Position numbers and translations under genes: made by a program | DNA from: Hyphomicrobiales bacterium | GTDB lineage: Bacteria > Pseudomonadota > Alphaproteobacteria > Rhizobiales > Rhizobiaceae | DNA length: 64,000 bases | Assembly (NCBI GenBank): GCA_900489925.1 | Contig: UEHQ01000043.1 | Location: 40,680 to 104,679, forward strand | Direction of reading: 5' to 3' | Notes under the pieces: model-generated | What the model saw: the letters and a program-made list of their open reading frames with translations, nothing else | What the model was told of the DNA's origin: nothing | The model's database searches: none | Part shown: positions 52,608-61,816 of the stretch, piece by piece | How the letters are laid out: every line of letters begins with the position of its first letter | How positions within the stretch are numbered: the stretch's first letter is position 1

Positions 52608-52859
52608 ATGACTGACAGCGCCAAGCCGGAGGTTTCCGGTCTTTCCTTCGAGAAGGCGGTTGCCGAGCTCGAAAGCATCGTGGCCCGCCTGGAACGCGGC
52701 GACGTGGCGCTGGACGAATCCATCGAGATCTACGAGCGCGGCGAAGCGCTGAAGAAGCATTGCGAAACGCTGCTTTCGGCCGCCGAAAACCGCATCGAAA
52801 AGATTCGCCTCGACCGCGCTGGCAAGCCGCAGGGCGTCGATCCGCTGGACGGCGCGTAG
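52608..52859 (+). CDS. xseB: Exodeoxyribonuclease VII small subunit
   Basis: An 83-residue helical protein with the family motif SFEKAVAELESIVARLERGDVALDESIEIYERGEALKKHCE shortened here to its ends: SFEKAVAELE and YERGEALKKHCE. It forms the small subunit of a single-strand nuclease with XseA, which is not in the window. ATG 52608 follows the deacetylase stop by 2 bp. No terminator is seen after it; the pirin gene begins 131 bp later. Confidence 0.95.
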   Translation: MTDSAKPEVSGLSFEKAVAELESIVARLERGDVALDESIEIYERGEALKKHCETLLSAAENRIEKIRLDRAGKPQGVDPLDGA

Positions 52860-52990
52860 GCCATTTCCCTGCACCGGATGCGATGACCGTCGTTGGCGTG
52901 AACGCTGCGTCCATTCCGGCACGACAAGTTTTCCTAGTTCGATACGATCATTAGGGTTAGCGTAGGCGCAACGCTCATCGGAGATCTGCG

Positions 52991-53914
52991 ATGTCTTTCT
53001 TCCCTGGTAAAGACCCCCTGCCCGGCGACGCCTTTGCGTGTGACGCCATCGAAAACCTCATCATTCCCCGTACCAGCGACCTTGGCGGCTTCCAGGTGCG
53101 CCGAGCGCTGCCCACGCGCGATCGCCGTCTGGTCGGGCCATTCATCTTCTTCGACCGCATGGGCCCGGCGATCCTGAAGCCGAATGAGGCGCTCGACGTG
53201 CGGCCGCACCCGCATATCGGACTTTCGACGGTCACCTACCTCTTCGACGGCGAAATCCGCCACCTCGACAGCCTCGGCACCGAGAAGGTCATCCGCCCCG
53301 GCGATATCAATCTGATGACGGCGGGACGCGGCATCGTGCATTCGGAGCGCACGCCCGACAACCTGCGCGGTCACCCACTGCTGATGTCCGGCCTGCAGAC
53401 ATGGCTGGCGCTGCCCGACGACAAGGAAGAGATCGATCCTTCCTTCACGCATACCGAAAAAAGCGACATGCCTGTCATCGACGAACGCGGGATCCGCGGG
53501 CGCGTCGTGATCGGCGACTTCGAGGGGATGAAATCCCCGGTGAAGGTGTTTTCGGATACGCTCTATGCGGACATCAGCCTCGAGGCCGGCGTGAAGTTTC
53601 CCTTTGGCGCCGGGCATGAAGAGCGAGCGGCCTATGTCCTGTCGGGCGACCTCATCGTTGCCGGCGACAAATTTGCCGCCGATCAACTGCTCGTCTTCCG
53701 TCCCGGCGACCAGATCACGCTCGAAGCGGGCAGCCAGGGCTGTCATCTCATGCTGTTCGGCGGAGCGACGCTGAACTCGAAGCGGTACATCTGGTGGAAC
53801 TTCGTTTCTTCGTCGAAGGAGCGCATCGAGAAGGCGAAGGAAGAGTGGCGGACTGGGAAGTTCGACATCGTTCCGGGGGATGAGGAAGAATTCATACCTT
53901 TGCCCGAAGGCTGA
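52991..53914 (+). CDS. Pirin-family protein
   Basis: A 307-residue bicupin. Metal-binding pirin motif in the N-terminal cupin: RPHPHIGLSTVTYLFDGEI (His-x-His), with HSERTP supplying the third His and Glu. The second cupin (from about residue 190, GVKFPFGAGHEERAAYVLSGD) lacks clear metal ligands. Some pirins are quercetin dioxygenases, others regulate metabolism by binding enzymes; the role here is unknown. A small hairpin (CTCCTTT-AGA-AAGGGAG, 53916-53932) follows the stop and may weakly terminate. Confidence 0.92.
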   Translation: MSFFPGKDPLPGDAFACDAIENLIIPRTSDLGGFQVRRALPTRDRRLVGPFIFFDRMGPAILKPNEALDVRPHPHIGLSTVTYLFDGEIRHLDSLGTEKVIRPGDINLMTAGRGIVHSERTPDNLRGHPLLMSGLQTWLALPDDKEEIDPSFTHTEKSDMPVIDERGIRGRVVIGDFEGMKSPVKVFSDTLYADISLEAGVKFPFGAGHEERAAYVLSGDLIVAGDKFAADQLLVFRPGDQITLEAGSQGCHLMLFGGATLNSKRYIWWNFVSSSKERIEKAKEEWRTGKFDIVPGDEEEFIPLPEG

Positions 53915-54019
53915 TCTCCTTTAGAAAGGGAGTCTGCGGTTCTTGAAATCGACTTTTTTCACCGCAATTTATGCCTTAAAGGCTTCCTGCCCAAGAATGA
54001 CAAGAAAGAGCACCCACCC

Positions 54020-55942
54020 GTGACACAACCGCCGAAGACGCCGCTGTTGGATAAGGTTACCTATCCAGCCGACCTCCGAAAGCTGGAGGATCGCGATCTG
54101 CCGCAGCTGGCGCGCGAAGTCCGGGATGAAATGATCGACGCGGTATCCAAGACCGGCGGACATCTGGGGGCCGGCCTCGGCGTCGTCGAGCTGACGATCG
54201 CTATCCACAACGTGTTCAACACGCCGGAAGACCGGCTGATCTTCGACGTCGGGCATCAGTGCTATCCGCACAAGATCCTCACCGGTCGTCGCGACCGTAT
54301 CCGCACGCTGCGCCAGGAAGACGGCCTCTCGGGCTTCACCCGCCGCGCCGAAAGCGAATACGACCCCTTCGGTGCCGCTCACTCCTCGACGTCGATCTCC
54401 GCCGGCCTCGGGATGGCGGTTGCGTCGGACCTCGACAAGACGGACCGCCGCGTGATCGCCGTCATCGGCGACGGCGCGATGTCGGCAGGCATGGCCTATG
54501 AGGCTCTGAACAATGCCGGCGCCCTCGACGCCCGGCTGATCGTCATCCTCAACGACAACGACATGTCGATCGCGCCTCCGACAGGCGCGATGAGCGCCTA
54601 TCTGGCACGCCTTGCCTCCGGCCGCACCTACATGGGCTTCCGCGATTTCGGCAAGAAGCTGACGGCCTATCTCGGCAAAAAAGTCGACCGCGCGATTACC
54701 CGCGCCGTCGAGCACGCACGGGGCTATGTGACCGGCGGGACCATGTTCGAGGAGATGGGTTTCTACCACATCGGCCCGATCGACGGTCACTCCTTCGAAC
54801 ACCTGCTGCCGGTGCTGCGCAATGTGCGCGACCATGCGGAAGGCCCTGTGCTGATCCATGTCGTGACGCAGAAGGGCAAAGGCTATGCGCCGGCGGAAGC
54901 CGCAGCCGACAAGTATCACGGCGTCAACAAGTTCGACGTCATCACCGGCGCGCAGGCGAAGGTGAAGCCGAATGCACCGAGCTACACGAGCGTCTTCGCC
55001 GAAGCACTGGTGCAGGAAGCCGAGCTTGACGACAAGATCGTCGGCATCACCGCCGCCATGCCGAATGGTACCGGGCTCGACAAGCTCGCCAGCATCTTCC
55101 CATCCCGTTGCTTCGATGTCGGCATTGCCGAGCAGCATGCGGTGACGTTCGCGGCCGGCCTTGCCGCCGAGGGCTTCAAGCCGTTTGCCGCGCTTTACTC
55201 GACCTTCCTGCAGCGCGCCTATGACCAGGTTGTCCACGATGTGGCGATCCAGGGCCTGCCGGTTCGCTTCCCGATCGATCGCGCCGGTTTCGTCGGTGCC
55301 GATGGTCCGACGCATGCGGGCTCGTTCGATACGGCGTTCCTCGCCACCCTCCCCGGCTTCGTCGTCATGGCGGCATCCGATGAGGCCGAGCTGAAGCATA
55401 TGGTGCGCACTGCCGCCGCTTATGATGCCGGCCCGATCTCGTTCCGCTATCCACGCGGTGAAGGTGTCGGCATCGAAATGCCCGTTCGCGGCGAGATCCT
55501 GCAGATCGGCAAGGGCCGCGTCGTCAAGGAAGGCGCAAAGGTGGCGCTGCTGTCGTTCGGCACCCGCCTTGCCGACTGTTTGCTTGCCGCCGAGGATCTC
55601 GATGCAGCCGGTCTTTCGACCACTGTCGCCGATGCGCGCTTCGCCAAGCCGCTCGATCACGACCTGATCCGCCAGCTTGCCCGTCACCACGAAATCCTGA
55701 TCACCGTCGAGGAAGGATCTGTCGGCGGCTTCGGCAGCCAGGTCATGCAGTTCCTGTCATCTGACGGGCTGCTCGACAACGGCCTGAAGATCCGCTCGCT
55801 TGTCATGCCCGACATCTGGATGGAGCAGGCAAAGCCCGAGGTGATGAACGCCCATGCCGGTCTCGACCGCGCCGGGATCGTCTCGACCGTCTTCCGGGTG
55901 CTTGGACGCCCTGCAGCCTTCGGCGTCGGCGCCGCCGGCTAA
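54020..55942 (+). CDS. dxs: 1-deoxy-D-xylulose-5-phosphate synthase
   Basis: A 640-residue thiamine diphosphate enzyme, first of the MEP isoprenoid pathway. Motifs: HVGHQCYPHKILTGRR-type start block seen as DVGHQCYPHK, ThDP/Mg site IGDGAMSAGMAYEALNNAG…LNDNDMSI, and the glutamate base in IAEQHAVTFAAGLA. The start is GTG 54020 (RNA site GAAAGAG). ispH, the last enzyme of this route, is in the window at 22.8 kb. Length is normal. Confidence 0.98.
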   Translation: MTQPPKTPLLDKVTYPADLRKLEDRDLPQLAREVRDEMIDAVSKTGGHLGAGLGVVELTIAIHNVFNTPEDRLIFDVGHQCYPHKILTGRRDRIRTLRQEDGLSGFTRRAESEYDPFGAAHSSTSISAGLGMAVASDLDKTDRRVIAVIGDGAMSAGMAYEALNNAGALDARLIVILNDNDMSIAPPTGAMSAYLARLASGRTYMGFRDFGKKLTAYLGKKVDRAITRAVEHARGYVTGGTMFEEMGFYHIGPIDGHSFEHLLPVLRNVRDHAEGPVLIHVVTQKGKGYAPAEAAADKYHGVNKFDVITGAQAKVKPNAPSYTSVFAEALVQEAELDDKIVGITAAMPNGTGLDKLASIFPSRCFDVGIAEQHAVTFAAGLAAEGFKPFAALYSTFLQRAYDQVVHDVAIQGLPVRFPIDRAGFVGADGPTHAGSFDTAFLATLPGFVVMAASDEAELKHMVRTAAAYDAGPISFRYPRGEGVGIEMPVRGEILQIGKGRVVKEGAKVALLSFGTRLADCLLAAEDLDAAGLSTTVADARFAKPLDHDLIRQLARHHEILITVEEGSVGGFGSQVMQFLSSDGLLDNGLKIRSLVMPDIWMEQAKPEVMNAHAGLDRAGIVSTVFRVLGRPAAFGVGAAG

Positions 55943-56004
55943 TCCGGCGTCGCTATCAACCGGAGAAGCGCGAAGCTCCCACAGCCCTTTGACTTTTCTT
56001 GCGA

Positions 56005-56403
56005 CTAGTCGGGAGAATTGAAGACGGCTTCGATATGGTGACCATCCGGGTCGCCCACGAAGGCCGCGAAGTAATGTGGGCCGTAGTGGGCACGAAGGCC
56101 AGGCGGCCCGTTATCGATGCCTCCGTGCGCGATCGCCGCCTCATGAAAATCGGCGACGGCTTGTCTGCTCGTGGAGGCGAAGGCCAGATGAAAGCCGGCA
56201 CCCGGGGCGCGCTTTTCCTCCGGACGAAATTTGATCGCAAACTTGTCGCCGCCGCCAGCAATTCCATAACCGACGGCCTGATCAGCTTCTCCGGGCCTCA
56301 GATCCTCCCAGACACGGGTATAACCGAGGGGCGCCAGGGCGGCGTCGTAGAACGCCGCTGAACGCTCGATGTTCGAGACGCCGAAAGAGATGTGATGAAG
56401 CAT
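56005..56403 (-). CDS. VOC-family (glyoxalase/dioxygenase superfamily) protein
   Basis: A 132-residue protein with two beta-alpha-beta-beta-beta modules: MLHHISFGVSNIERSAAFYDAALAPLG and FHLAFASTSRQAVADFHEAA. The pattern of His7-type N-terminal ligand and the later GDPDGHHIEAVFN Glu matches VOC metal sites. Function in this large family cannot be told from sequence. ATG 56403 is the natural start; the frame is open upstream through a terminator hairpin, which argues against the longer form. Confidence 0.87.
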   Translation of the reverse strand: MLHHISFGVSNIERSAAFYDAALAPLGYTRVWEDLRPGEADQAVGYGIAGGGDKFAIKFRPEEKRAPGAGFHLAFASTSRQAVADFHEAAIAHGGIDNGPPGLRAHYGPHYFAAFVGDPDGHHIEAVFNSPD

Positions 56404-56467
56404 GCGTCCGCAATCTCCTATTCCGTAGGTTTCTCCATCACACCGTAGAACAGGTTTCGGAAAACGA

Positions 56468-56498
56468 AAACGCTCGCAGCGGCTTGCTGCGAGCGTTT
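56468..56498 (-). terminator. Terminator of the first chemoreceptor gene
   Basis: AAACGCTCGCAGC (56468-56480) and GCTGCGAGCGTTT (56486-56498) form a perfect 13-bp stem over a 5-base loop. On the minus strand T-rich sequence follows. It ends the chemoreceptor message 89 bases after its stop codon and sits inside the leader of the VOC gene. Confidence 0.85.
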
Positions 56499-56586
56499 CC
56501 CGTTTCTCGTAGGTACGGATTTCCGCATTCAAGTCAGTGGCGAATTGGAGAAGGGGGCTTCTCTTTCTCAGTCACTGCCTTTCAGC

Positions 56587-58527
56587 TCAGAATTCCGTCC
56601 AGTCTTCCTGAACCGCAGCCGCCGTTGCAGCCCTGCCGCCGCCGAAGGCCTTGGCCACCGTGCGGGTCAGTGCGCGGGCCGGCGATGCGACCGGGCGCGA
56701 CGCGGGGCTGGCGACCGCCGCCCTTGGCGCTTCGGCGCGGGCGTGACCGAGATTGAACTGGCCGAGCAGATCGTCGAGAGCGCCTGCTTCCTGTGCCAGC
56801 GAATGGCTCGCCGCCGTCTGCTCCTCGACCATGGCGGCATTCTGCTGCGTGCCCTGGTCCATGTTGTTGACGGCGGTGTTGATCTCCTGCAGGCCGACCG
56901 ACTGCTCGCGCGTTGCAGTGACGATGGCGCTGACGTGCTTGTTGATCTCCTGGACCGCGCCGACGATCTCCGCGAGCGCCTTGCCGGTTTCGTCGACCAG
57001 CGAGACGCCGGCATTAACCTGCGTGCCCGAGGTGTTGATCAGCGACTTGATCTCCTTGGCGGCATTTGCCGAGCGTTGTGCAAGCTCGCGCACTTCCTGT
57101 GCGACGACGGCAAAGCCCTTGCCCGCTTCGCCGGCACGCGCGGCTTCGACACCGGCGTTCAAGGCGAGAAGGTTGGTCTGGAACGCGATGTCGTCGATCA
57201 CGCCGATGATGTTGCTGATCGCATCGGACGACTTCTCGATTTCCTGCATGGCGGCAACCGCCTTGCGGACGACATCGCCGGACTTCTCGGCACCGAGGCG
57301 CGTGCGCTCGACCAGCTGGCCGACATCCTCGGCGCGCTTGGCGGAGTCGCGAACGGTGGTGGTGACTTCCTCGAGCGCTGCCGCCGTTTCCTCGACGGCT
57401 GCGGCCTGCTGCTCGGTGCGGCGTGCGAGATCGTCGGCGGCCGAGCGGATTTCACCGGCACCCGCGTTGATGGCAGACGCATTGCGGCCAACCGACTGAA
57501 GGGCAGCCTGCAGCTTCTCGACGGCGTTGTTGAAGTCGTTGCGCAGGCGATCAAACTGCGACGCGAAAGGCGTCGTGATGCGGACGGCGACATTGCCGTT
57601 GGCAAGATCGGACAGACCGCTGGCGAGGCCTTCGATGGCGAAGCGCAGTTCTGCTTCCTCGCGTGCCTTCTGCTCGTCGCTCATCTGGCGCTGGCGCTCG
57701 GCATCGCCACGCATGCGATCGGTTTCACCCGAGAGACGCAGCTTCTCGATCGCCGCATCCTTGAAGACAAGAACCGACTGGGCCATGCGGCCGACTTCGT
57801 CCTGGCGATCGAGCGCCGGAACGTCGATATCGTGCTGACCGCCGGCCAGGCGGCCCATGGCAGACGTCATGCCGACGATCGGTCGAACGATGCTGCGCGA
57901 CAGCATCCAGGCAAGCAGGACGGCAGCAGCGGCAGCGGCGATGCCACCGGTAAGGAGGCTGATGTTCAGCGCCCGGCTCGCCTGCGCCTTGCTGTCGGCA
58001 AGCGCATTCGACTCATCACGTGCGGCCTCCTTGATCTTGGCTGAAGCCTGACGGAAGCCATCGAGCTGGCCCTTGGTCTCGTTGACGCCGATCTTGACGA
58101 TCTGGTCGATCGGCATGTCGGTTTCCTTGCGAGCCTTCGACTGCGGCTCGGCAAGCTGATGGAAATAGAGATCTGCGGCCTTCTGCATGGCGTCGATCTG
58201 GCCGACGAAATCACCGTTGCCGGCGGCCGTCGTCCGTGCGGCATCGATCGCCTTCAGCATGCGCTCGCGGTTCGCGAAAATATCGCCATAGGTGCTGTCG
58301 CTGCGAAACAGCAGGAAGCCGCGCAGGTTGACGGCCTGCTCAAGCATCGCCTGCAGCGCATCGTCGATCTGGTTGACGAGCAGTTCCGACTTCTTCTGCT
58401 GAATGGCAGCTTCGGCAACCACATTCGCCTTGAAGTAAACAAAGCTGGAAACGGATAGAAAGATAAGGATCAGCGCAGCGAAAGTCGCGGCGAGCTTACC
58501 GTTCAGGGACATGTTCTTGGCCAACAT
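56587..58527 (-). CDS. Methyl-accepting chemotaxis protein with CheR/CheB docking pentapeptide
   Basis: A 646-residue chemoreceptor: helix 1 (13-33), periplasmic helical sensor (35-185), helix 2 (about 187-208), HAMP (210-262), a second HAMP-like stretch (about 295-350) and a signalling domain (370-605). The hairpin tip reads AFQTNLLALNAGVEAARAGE, the most conserved part of all MCPs. The protein ends with the last five residues Asp-Trp-Thr-Glu-Phe, matching the xWxxF docking site for the methylation enzymes. Ligand unknown. Single gene with its own terminator. Confidence 0.95.
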   Translation of the reverse strand: MLAKNMSLNGKLAATFAALILIFLSVSSFVYFKANVVAEAAIQQKKSELLVNQIDDALQAMLEQAVNLRGFLLFRSDSTYGDIFANRERMLKAIDAARTTAAGNGDFVGQIDAMQKAADLYFHQLAEPQSKARKETDMPIDQIVKIGVNETKGQLDGFRQASAKIKEAARDESNALADSKAQASRALNISLLTGGIAAAAAAVLLAWMLSRSIVRPIVGMTSAMGRLAGGQHDIDVPALDRQDEVGRMAQSVLVFKDAAIEKLRLSGETDRMRGDAERQRQMSDEQKAREEAELRFAIEGLASGLSDLANGNVAVRITTPFASQFDRLRNDFNNAVEKLQAALQSVGRNASAINAGAGEIRSAADDLARRTEQQAAAVEETAAALEEVTTTVRDSAKRAEDVGQLVERTRLGAEKSGDVVRKAVAAMQEIEKSSDAISNIIGVIDDIAFQTNLLALNAGVEAARAGEAGKGFAVVAQEVRELAQRSANAAKEIKSLINTSGTQVNAGVSLVDETGKALAEIVGAVQEINKHVSAIVTATREQSVGLQEINTAVNNMDQGTQQNAAMVEEQTAASHSLAQEAGALDDLLGQFNLGHARAEAPRAAVASPASRPVASPARALTRTVAKAFGGGRAATAAAVQEDWTEF

Positions 58528-58773
58528 CAGTCAATCTCTCTTGAAGCGCACAGGCATGGCAAAGCCAGAGCATGCGGAGGCATGCTTTGGTAGTTCGGCG
58601 AACATGATCGGCAGATCTGATTGAGGGCCATCATGGCAAAAGCGGCCACGGACCGCTGCAATCAGCCAAACCATAGGTGGCAAGGCTTTCGATTTATTTA
58701 AAAAATTGTGCGGCGCAACACGCCGCTTGACTAGCCCCGGCCGCGGGTGGCGACCGCGCCAGTCACTATTGCG

Positions 58774-59157
58774 TTATCGTGAGACTTCGCTGTTCTCAGG
58801 TTTGGCCAGCGGTCCGCGGATGCCGATGCAGTTGCCCCAGGGATCGCGAACCTGACACATCCAGAGCTCTCCATCGATCTTCATGGGACCTCGATAGAGA
58901 ATGGCGCCGACGCTCTGCAGGTGCGCGAGGACCTGATCGAAATCATCCACCCACCAGTAGACGACAGAGCCGGCTGCGCCGCTGGCGACCTTTTCGTCAG
59001 CCGGCACGATCTCCAGCTGCGTCTGGCCGATCTTCAGGAATTCGAAGCCGGATGGCTCGCTGATCTCGACGACCGCCTCAGGAAACGCCCGCCGATACCA
59101 CGCCATGCCTTCGGACATCGAGGCGACATGAACGAGGACGGCCGTTACAAAACTCAT
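58774..59157 (-). CDS. VOC-family (glyoxalase-like) protein
   Basis: A 127-residue protein with VHVASMSEGMAWYRRAFPEAV and the second half VYWWVDDFDQVLAHLQSVGA, ending WMCQVRDPWGNCIGI, the typical GNxxG(I/L) motif of this superfamily. It resembles glyoxalase/bleomycin resistance proteins without a firm substrate. It stands divergent from the small exported-protein gene. The 247 bp separating it from the chemoreceptor (58528-58773) contain AT-rich sequence and a GCGGCG-CAACA-CGCCGC repeat but no gene. Confidence 0.86.
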   Translation of the reverse strand: MSFVTAVLVHVASMSEGMAWYRRAFPEAVVEISEPSGFEFLKIGQTQLEIVPADEKVASGAAGSVVYWWVDDFDQVLAHLQSVGAILYRGPMKIDGELWMCQVRDPWGNCIGIRGPLAKPENSEVSR

Positions 59158-59301
59158 GACAACGCTCTTTTCGGTGAATCAGGAGCCTGTGGCGCTCGCG
59201 TGGTCGCTATAGGCCACTTCAACTCAGCAGTGAAGAAACTCTCCTCCGGCTTCACACGATGAATGTATATTAGCAATCCATAAATCATGGAGGGGATCAA
59301 C

Positions 59302-59687
59302 ATGCGCGCCGTCATCGGGGTTCTGGCTGCCACTTTGGTTATCGGGGGGCCGCAGCCGCAGCTGAAAAGCAGAAGATGACCGGCCAGGAGCTGACGGCCC
59401 TGCTCGGCCAAGGAAAAGAGCTGATCCTCGGCGGTCCCGGAAAAGGGTATGCCGGTACCCTCTCGCTTGGCGCGGACGGCAAGGGAAAGGGCCAAGTGAA
59501 GCTCGACAACGGTCAGATCATTCCGATCGAAGGCGTGTGGGCCATCAGGAAGGACAAATTCTGCCGCACGTGGAAGGGCGGCCGGGATGCCGGAAAGGAA
59601 ATCTGCGAGACCTGGGTGAAGACCGGCGACAAATCGGTCGAAGTCATGGTTGGCAAAAAGGATCTCGGAACGAATTCCTGGAACTGA
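59302..59687 (+). CDS. Small exported protein interrupted by a frameshift in a G6 tract
   Basis: From ATG 59302 the first 16 residues (MRAVIGVLAATLVIGG) form most of a signal peptide, then the frame runs to a stop at 59374-59376 region. The next frame, read from 59376, codes 103 residues (MTGQELTALLGQ…). Adding one G to the six-G run at 59344-59349 joins the two frames as LVIGGAAAAAEKQKMTGQ, giving a complete signal peptide with an AAA-type cleavage site. The mature part has KFCRTW and EICETW, probably a disulfide pair. Family not recognised. A sequencing error, a mutation or slippage are all possible. Confidence 0.65.
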
Positions 59688-59759
59688 GCGAGACGTCCGT
59701 GTGCTGTGAGAACCAATAAAAGGCTTGCAACTGACGGCTTTGACCGTCATGGACAGCCG

Positions 59760-60506
59760 ATGTCAGAACAGAACACACAACGTCTCGACCAACTTCTCGT
59801 CAGCCTCGGCCTTTTCGCGAGCCGCTCGCGTGCGCGCGATGCCGTGCAGCGCGGTACGGTAAAGGTGGGCGGCAAGGTCGTCGTCAAGGCCGGCGCGCTC
59901 TTTACCGAGGATGCGGTCATCGAAATCGACGATCCGGCGCAGGACTACGTCTCGCGCGCCGCCTTGAAGCTGACGGCGGCCCTCGACCATTTCAAGCTCG
60001 ATCCCGCAGGTCAGCAATGTCTTGATGTCGGCGCCTCGACAGGCGGCTTCACCGAGGTTCTGCTGGAGCGCGGTGCCGCGCATGTGACGGCGATCGATGT
60101 TGGCCATGGCCAGATGCATCCTCGCCTGACCGCCGATCCGCGCGTGACGAATATCGAGGGCCTTAATGCCCGCAACCTCGTCGCGGACGATATCGGCCAT
60201 GCGGTCTCGTTCATCGTCTCCGACGTTTCCTTCATTTCGCTGAAGCTGGCGCTTGCACCGGCGTTGGACCTCGCTGGGGCCGGCACCGCGGCCGTGCTGC
60301 TGGTCAAGCCGCAGTTCGAGGCCGGGCGCGATGCGATCGGCAAGGCCGGCCTGCTCAAGGACCCCTCCTCCGCTCCCGCTGTCGCTGCCGAGCTGGAACG
60401 CTGGTTCGTCGAAGACATGGGCTGGAAGAGCCTCGGCCTCATCCCCTCGCCGATCGCCGGTGGCGACGGCAATCTGGAATTTCTTCTCGCAGGAACGAAG
60501 CCGTGA
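59760..60506 (+). CDS. tlyA: TlyA-family rRNA 2'-O-methyltransferase / haemolysin A-like
   Basis: A 248-residue protein: an S4 RNA-binding domain at residues 1-65 (RLDQLLVSLGLFASRSRARDAVQRGTVKVGG) and a FtsJ-like methyltransferase domain (CLDVGASTGGFTEVLLERGAAHVTAIDVGHGQ, SAM site). TlyA methylates ribose in 16S and 23S rRNA and affects capreomycin sensitivity in mycobacteria. ATG 59760 is chosen for the family start. Its stop overlaps the next gene's start as GTGA (60503-60506). Confidence 0.93.
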   Translation: MSEQNTQRLDQLLVSLGLFASRSRARDAVQRGTVKVGGKVVVKAGALFTEDAVIEIDDPAQDYVSRAALKLTAALDHFKLDPAGQQCLDVGASTGGFTEVLLERGAAHVTAIDVGHGQMHPRLTADPRVTNIEGLNARNLVADDIGHAVSFIVSDVSFISLKLALAPALDLAGAGTAAVLLVKPQFEAGRDAIGKAGLLKDPSSAPAVAAELERWFVEDMGWKSLGLIPSPIAGGDGNLEFLLAGTKP

Positions 60507-61753
60507 GCGCAGAAACCGTTACGATCCAGAAGCTTGGCGCCTTGGGCGATGGCATCGCCAACAGCCCGGATGGCCCGATCTATGTCCCCTTCGCTCTACC
60601 CGGCGAGACGGTCGCGATCGCGCGCGTCAAAAGCCATGGCACCATCATGTCGATTGCGACGGCATCGCCCGATCGGCAGGAACCGTCCTGCCGCCATTTC
60701 GGCCCCGATGGGGTGAACGGCACCTGTGGCGGCTGTACGCTGCAGCATCTGACGGATGCCCCGTACCGCGCTTTCAAGCGCCAACTCGTCATCGACGCCC
60801 TGAAGTCGAAGGGCCTGACGCCTGACGTCGGCGAACTCGTGGCGGCCCGTCCCGGCGAGCGCCGGCGTGTCGTTTTCGCCGCCCGGCGGACCGAAAAGGA
60901 CATGCTGATCGGCTTCAACCAGGCTGAAAGCCACCATATCGTCGCGATCGAGGAATGTCCCATCTCGTCGGCAGCGGTCATCGCCAGGCTGCCGGCGATC
61001 AAGGCCATCGGTGCGGCCCTGGCGACCAGCGCCGAAGCCTTCCGCATTTCCGTGCTCGAAACGCTGTCCGGCCTCGACCTTGCGGTCGATGGGGTCAAGA
61101 AGCTTTCCGACCAGCAGCGCCGCAAGGCGATCGAAACGATCCTGACCCTTCGCGGCATCGCCCGCGTTTCGCTGAATGGCGAGATCCTCGTCGAGCCGGT
61201 GAAGCCGATCGTCGAATTCGGCGGCGTCAACGTCTCGCCGCCGCCCGGCGGTTTCACGCAGGCGACAAAGCAAGCCGAAGACGCGATGGCGGAGCTTGTC
61301 GTTGCTCACGTCGGCAAGGCGAAGCGGATCGCTGATCTCTTTGCCGGCGCCGGCACGTTCTCGCTCCGGCTCGCGCGCATCGGGCGCGTGCATGCCGCGG
61401 AATCGGATGACAAGGCGATCGCCGCCCTCGACCACGCGGCGCGCAACGCACAAGGCCTGAAGCCCGTTACCGCCGAAAAACGCGATCTCTTCCGCCGACC
61501 GTTGATGACGGCCGAGCTCAAGGTCTACGACGCTGTCGTCTTCGATCCGCCGCGCGCCGGCGCCGAGTTCCAGTGCCAGGAGCTGGCCCGCTCCAACGTC
61601 AAGAAGGTGGTGGCGGTCAGTTGCAACCCGCTGACGCTGGCCCGCGACCTCGCGATTCTGGTCGAGGGTGGCTACCGCATCACCAGCGTCACGCCGATCG
61701 ACCAGTTCCTCTGGACATCGCATGTCGAGGTCGTGGCGACGCTGGAGAAATAA
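60503..61753 (+). CDS. TrmA/RlmD-type RNA 5-methyluridine methyltransferase
   Basis: A 416-residue class I enzyme. N-terminal TRAM-like domain (ETVTIQKLGALGDGIANSPDGPIYVPFALPGE), iron-sulfur cysteines (SCRHFG, GTCGGCTLQH, EECPIS), SAM-binding FAGAGTFSLRLARIG, and the catalytic nucleophile in VVAVSCNPLTLARD. The group methylates U747/U1939 of 23S rRNA or U54 of tRNA; this member cannot be placed. It starts at GTG, overlapping the tlyA stop by four bases, so both RNA methylases are co-translated. Confidence 0.92.
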   Translation: MSAETVTIQKLGALGDGIANSPDGPIYVPFALPGETVAIARVKSHGTIMSIATASPDRQEPSCRHFGPDGVNGTCGGCTLQHLTDAPYRAFKRQLVIDALKSKGLTPDVGELVAARPGERRRVVFAARRTEKDMLIGFNQAESHHIVAIEECPISSAAVIARLPAIKAIGAALATSAEAFRISVLETLSGLDLAVDGVKKLSDQQRRKAIETILTLRGIARVSLNGEILVEPVKPIVEFGGVNVSPPPGGFTQATKQAEDAMAELVVAHVGKAKRIADLFAGAGTFSLRLARIGRVHAAESDDKAIAALDHAARNAQGLKPVTAEKRDLFRRPLMTAELKVYDAVVFDPPRAGAEFQCQELARSNVKKVVAVSCNPLTLARDLAILVEGGYRITSVTPIDQFLWTSHVEVVATLEK

Positions 61754-61765
61754 GGCCTGAACGCG

Positions 61766-61794
61766 AAAACGCCCGCGACCAGCGCGGGCGTTTT
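61766..61794. terminator. Bidirectional terminator between the RNA methylase and chemoreceptor genes
   Basis: AAAACGCCCGCG (61766-61777), 5-base loop ACCAG, CGCGGGCGTTTT (61783-61794): a perfect 12-bp stem with A- and T-runs on both sides. It lies between convergent stops (61753 and 61817). A near-identical copy occurs at 63859. Confidence 0.92.
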
Positions 61795-61816
61795 GATTGT
61801 TCGGTCTCTGCCTCGA

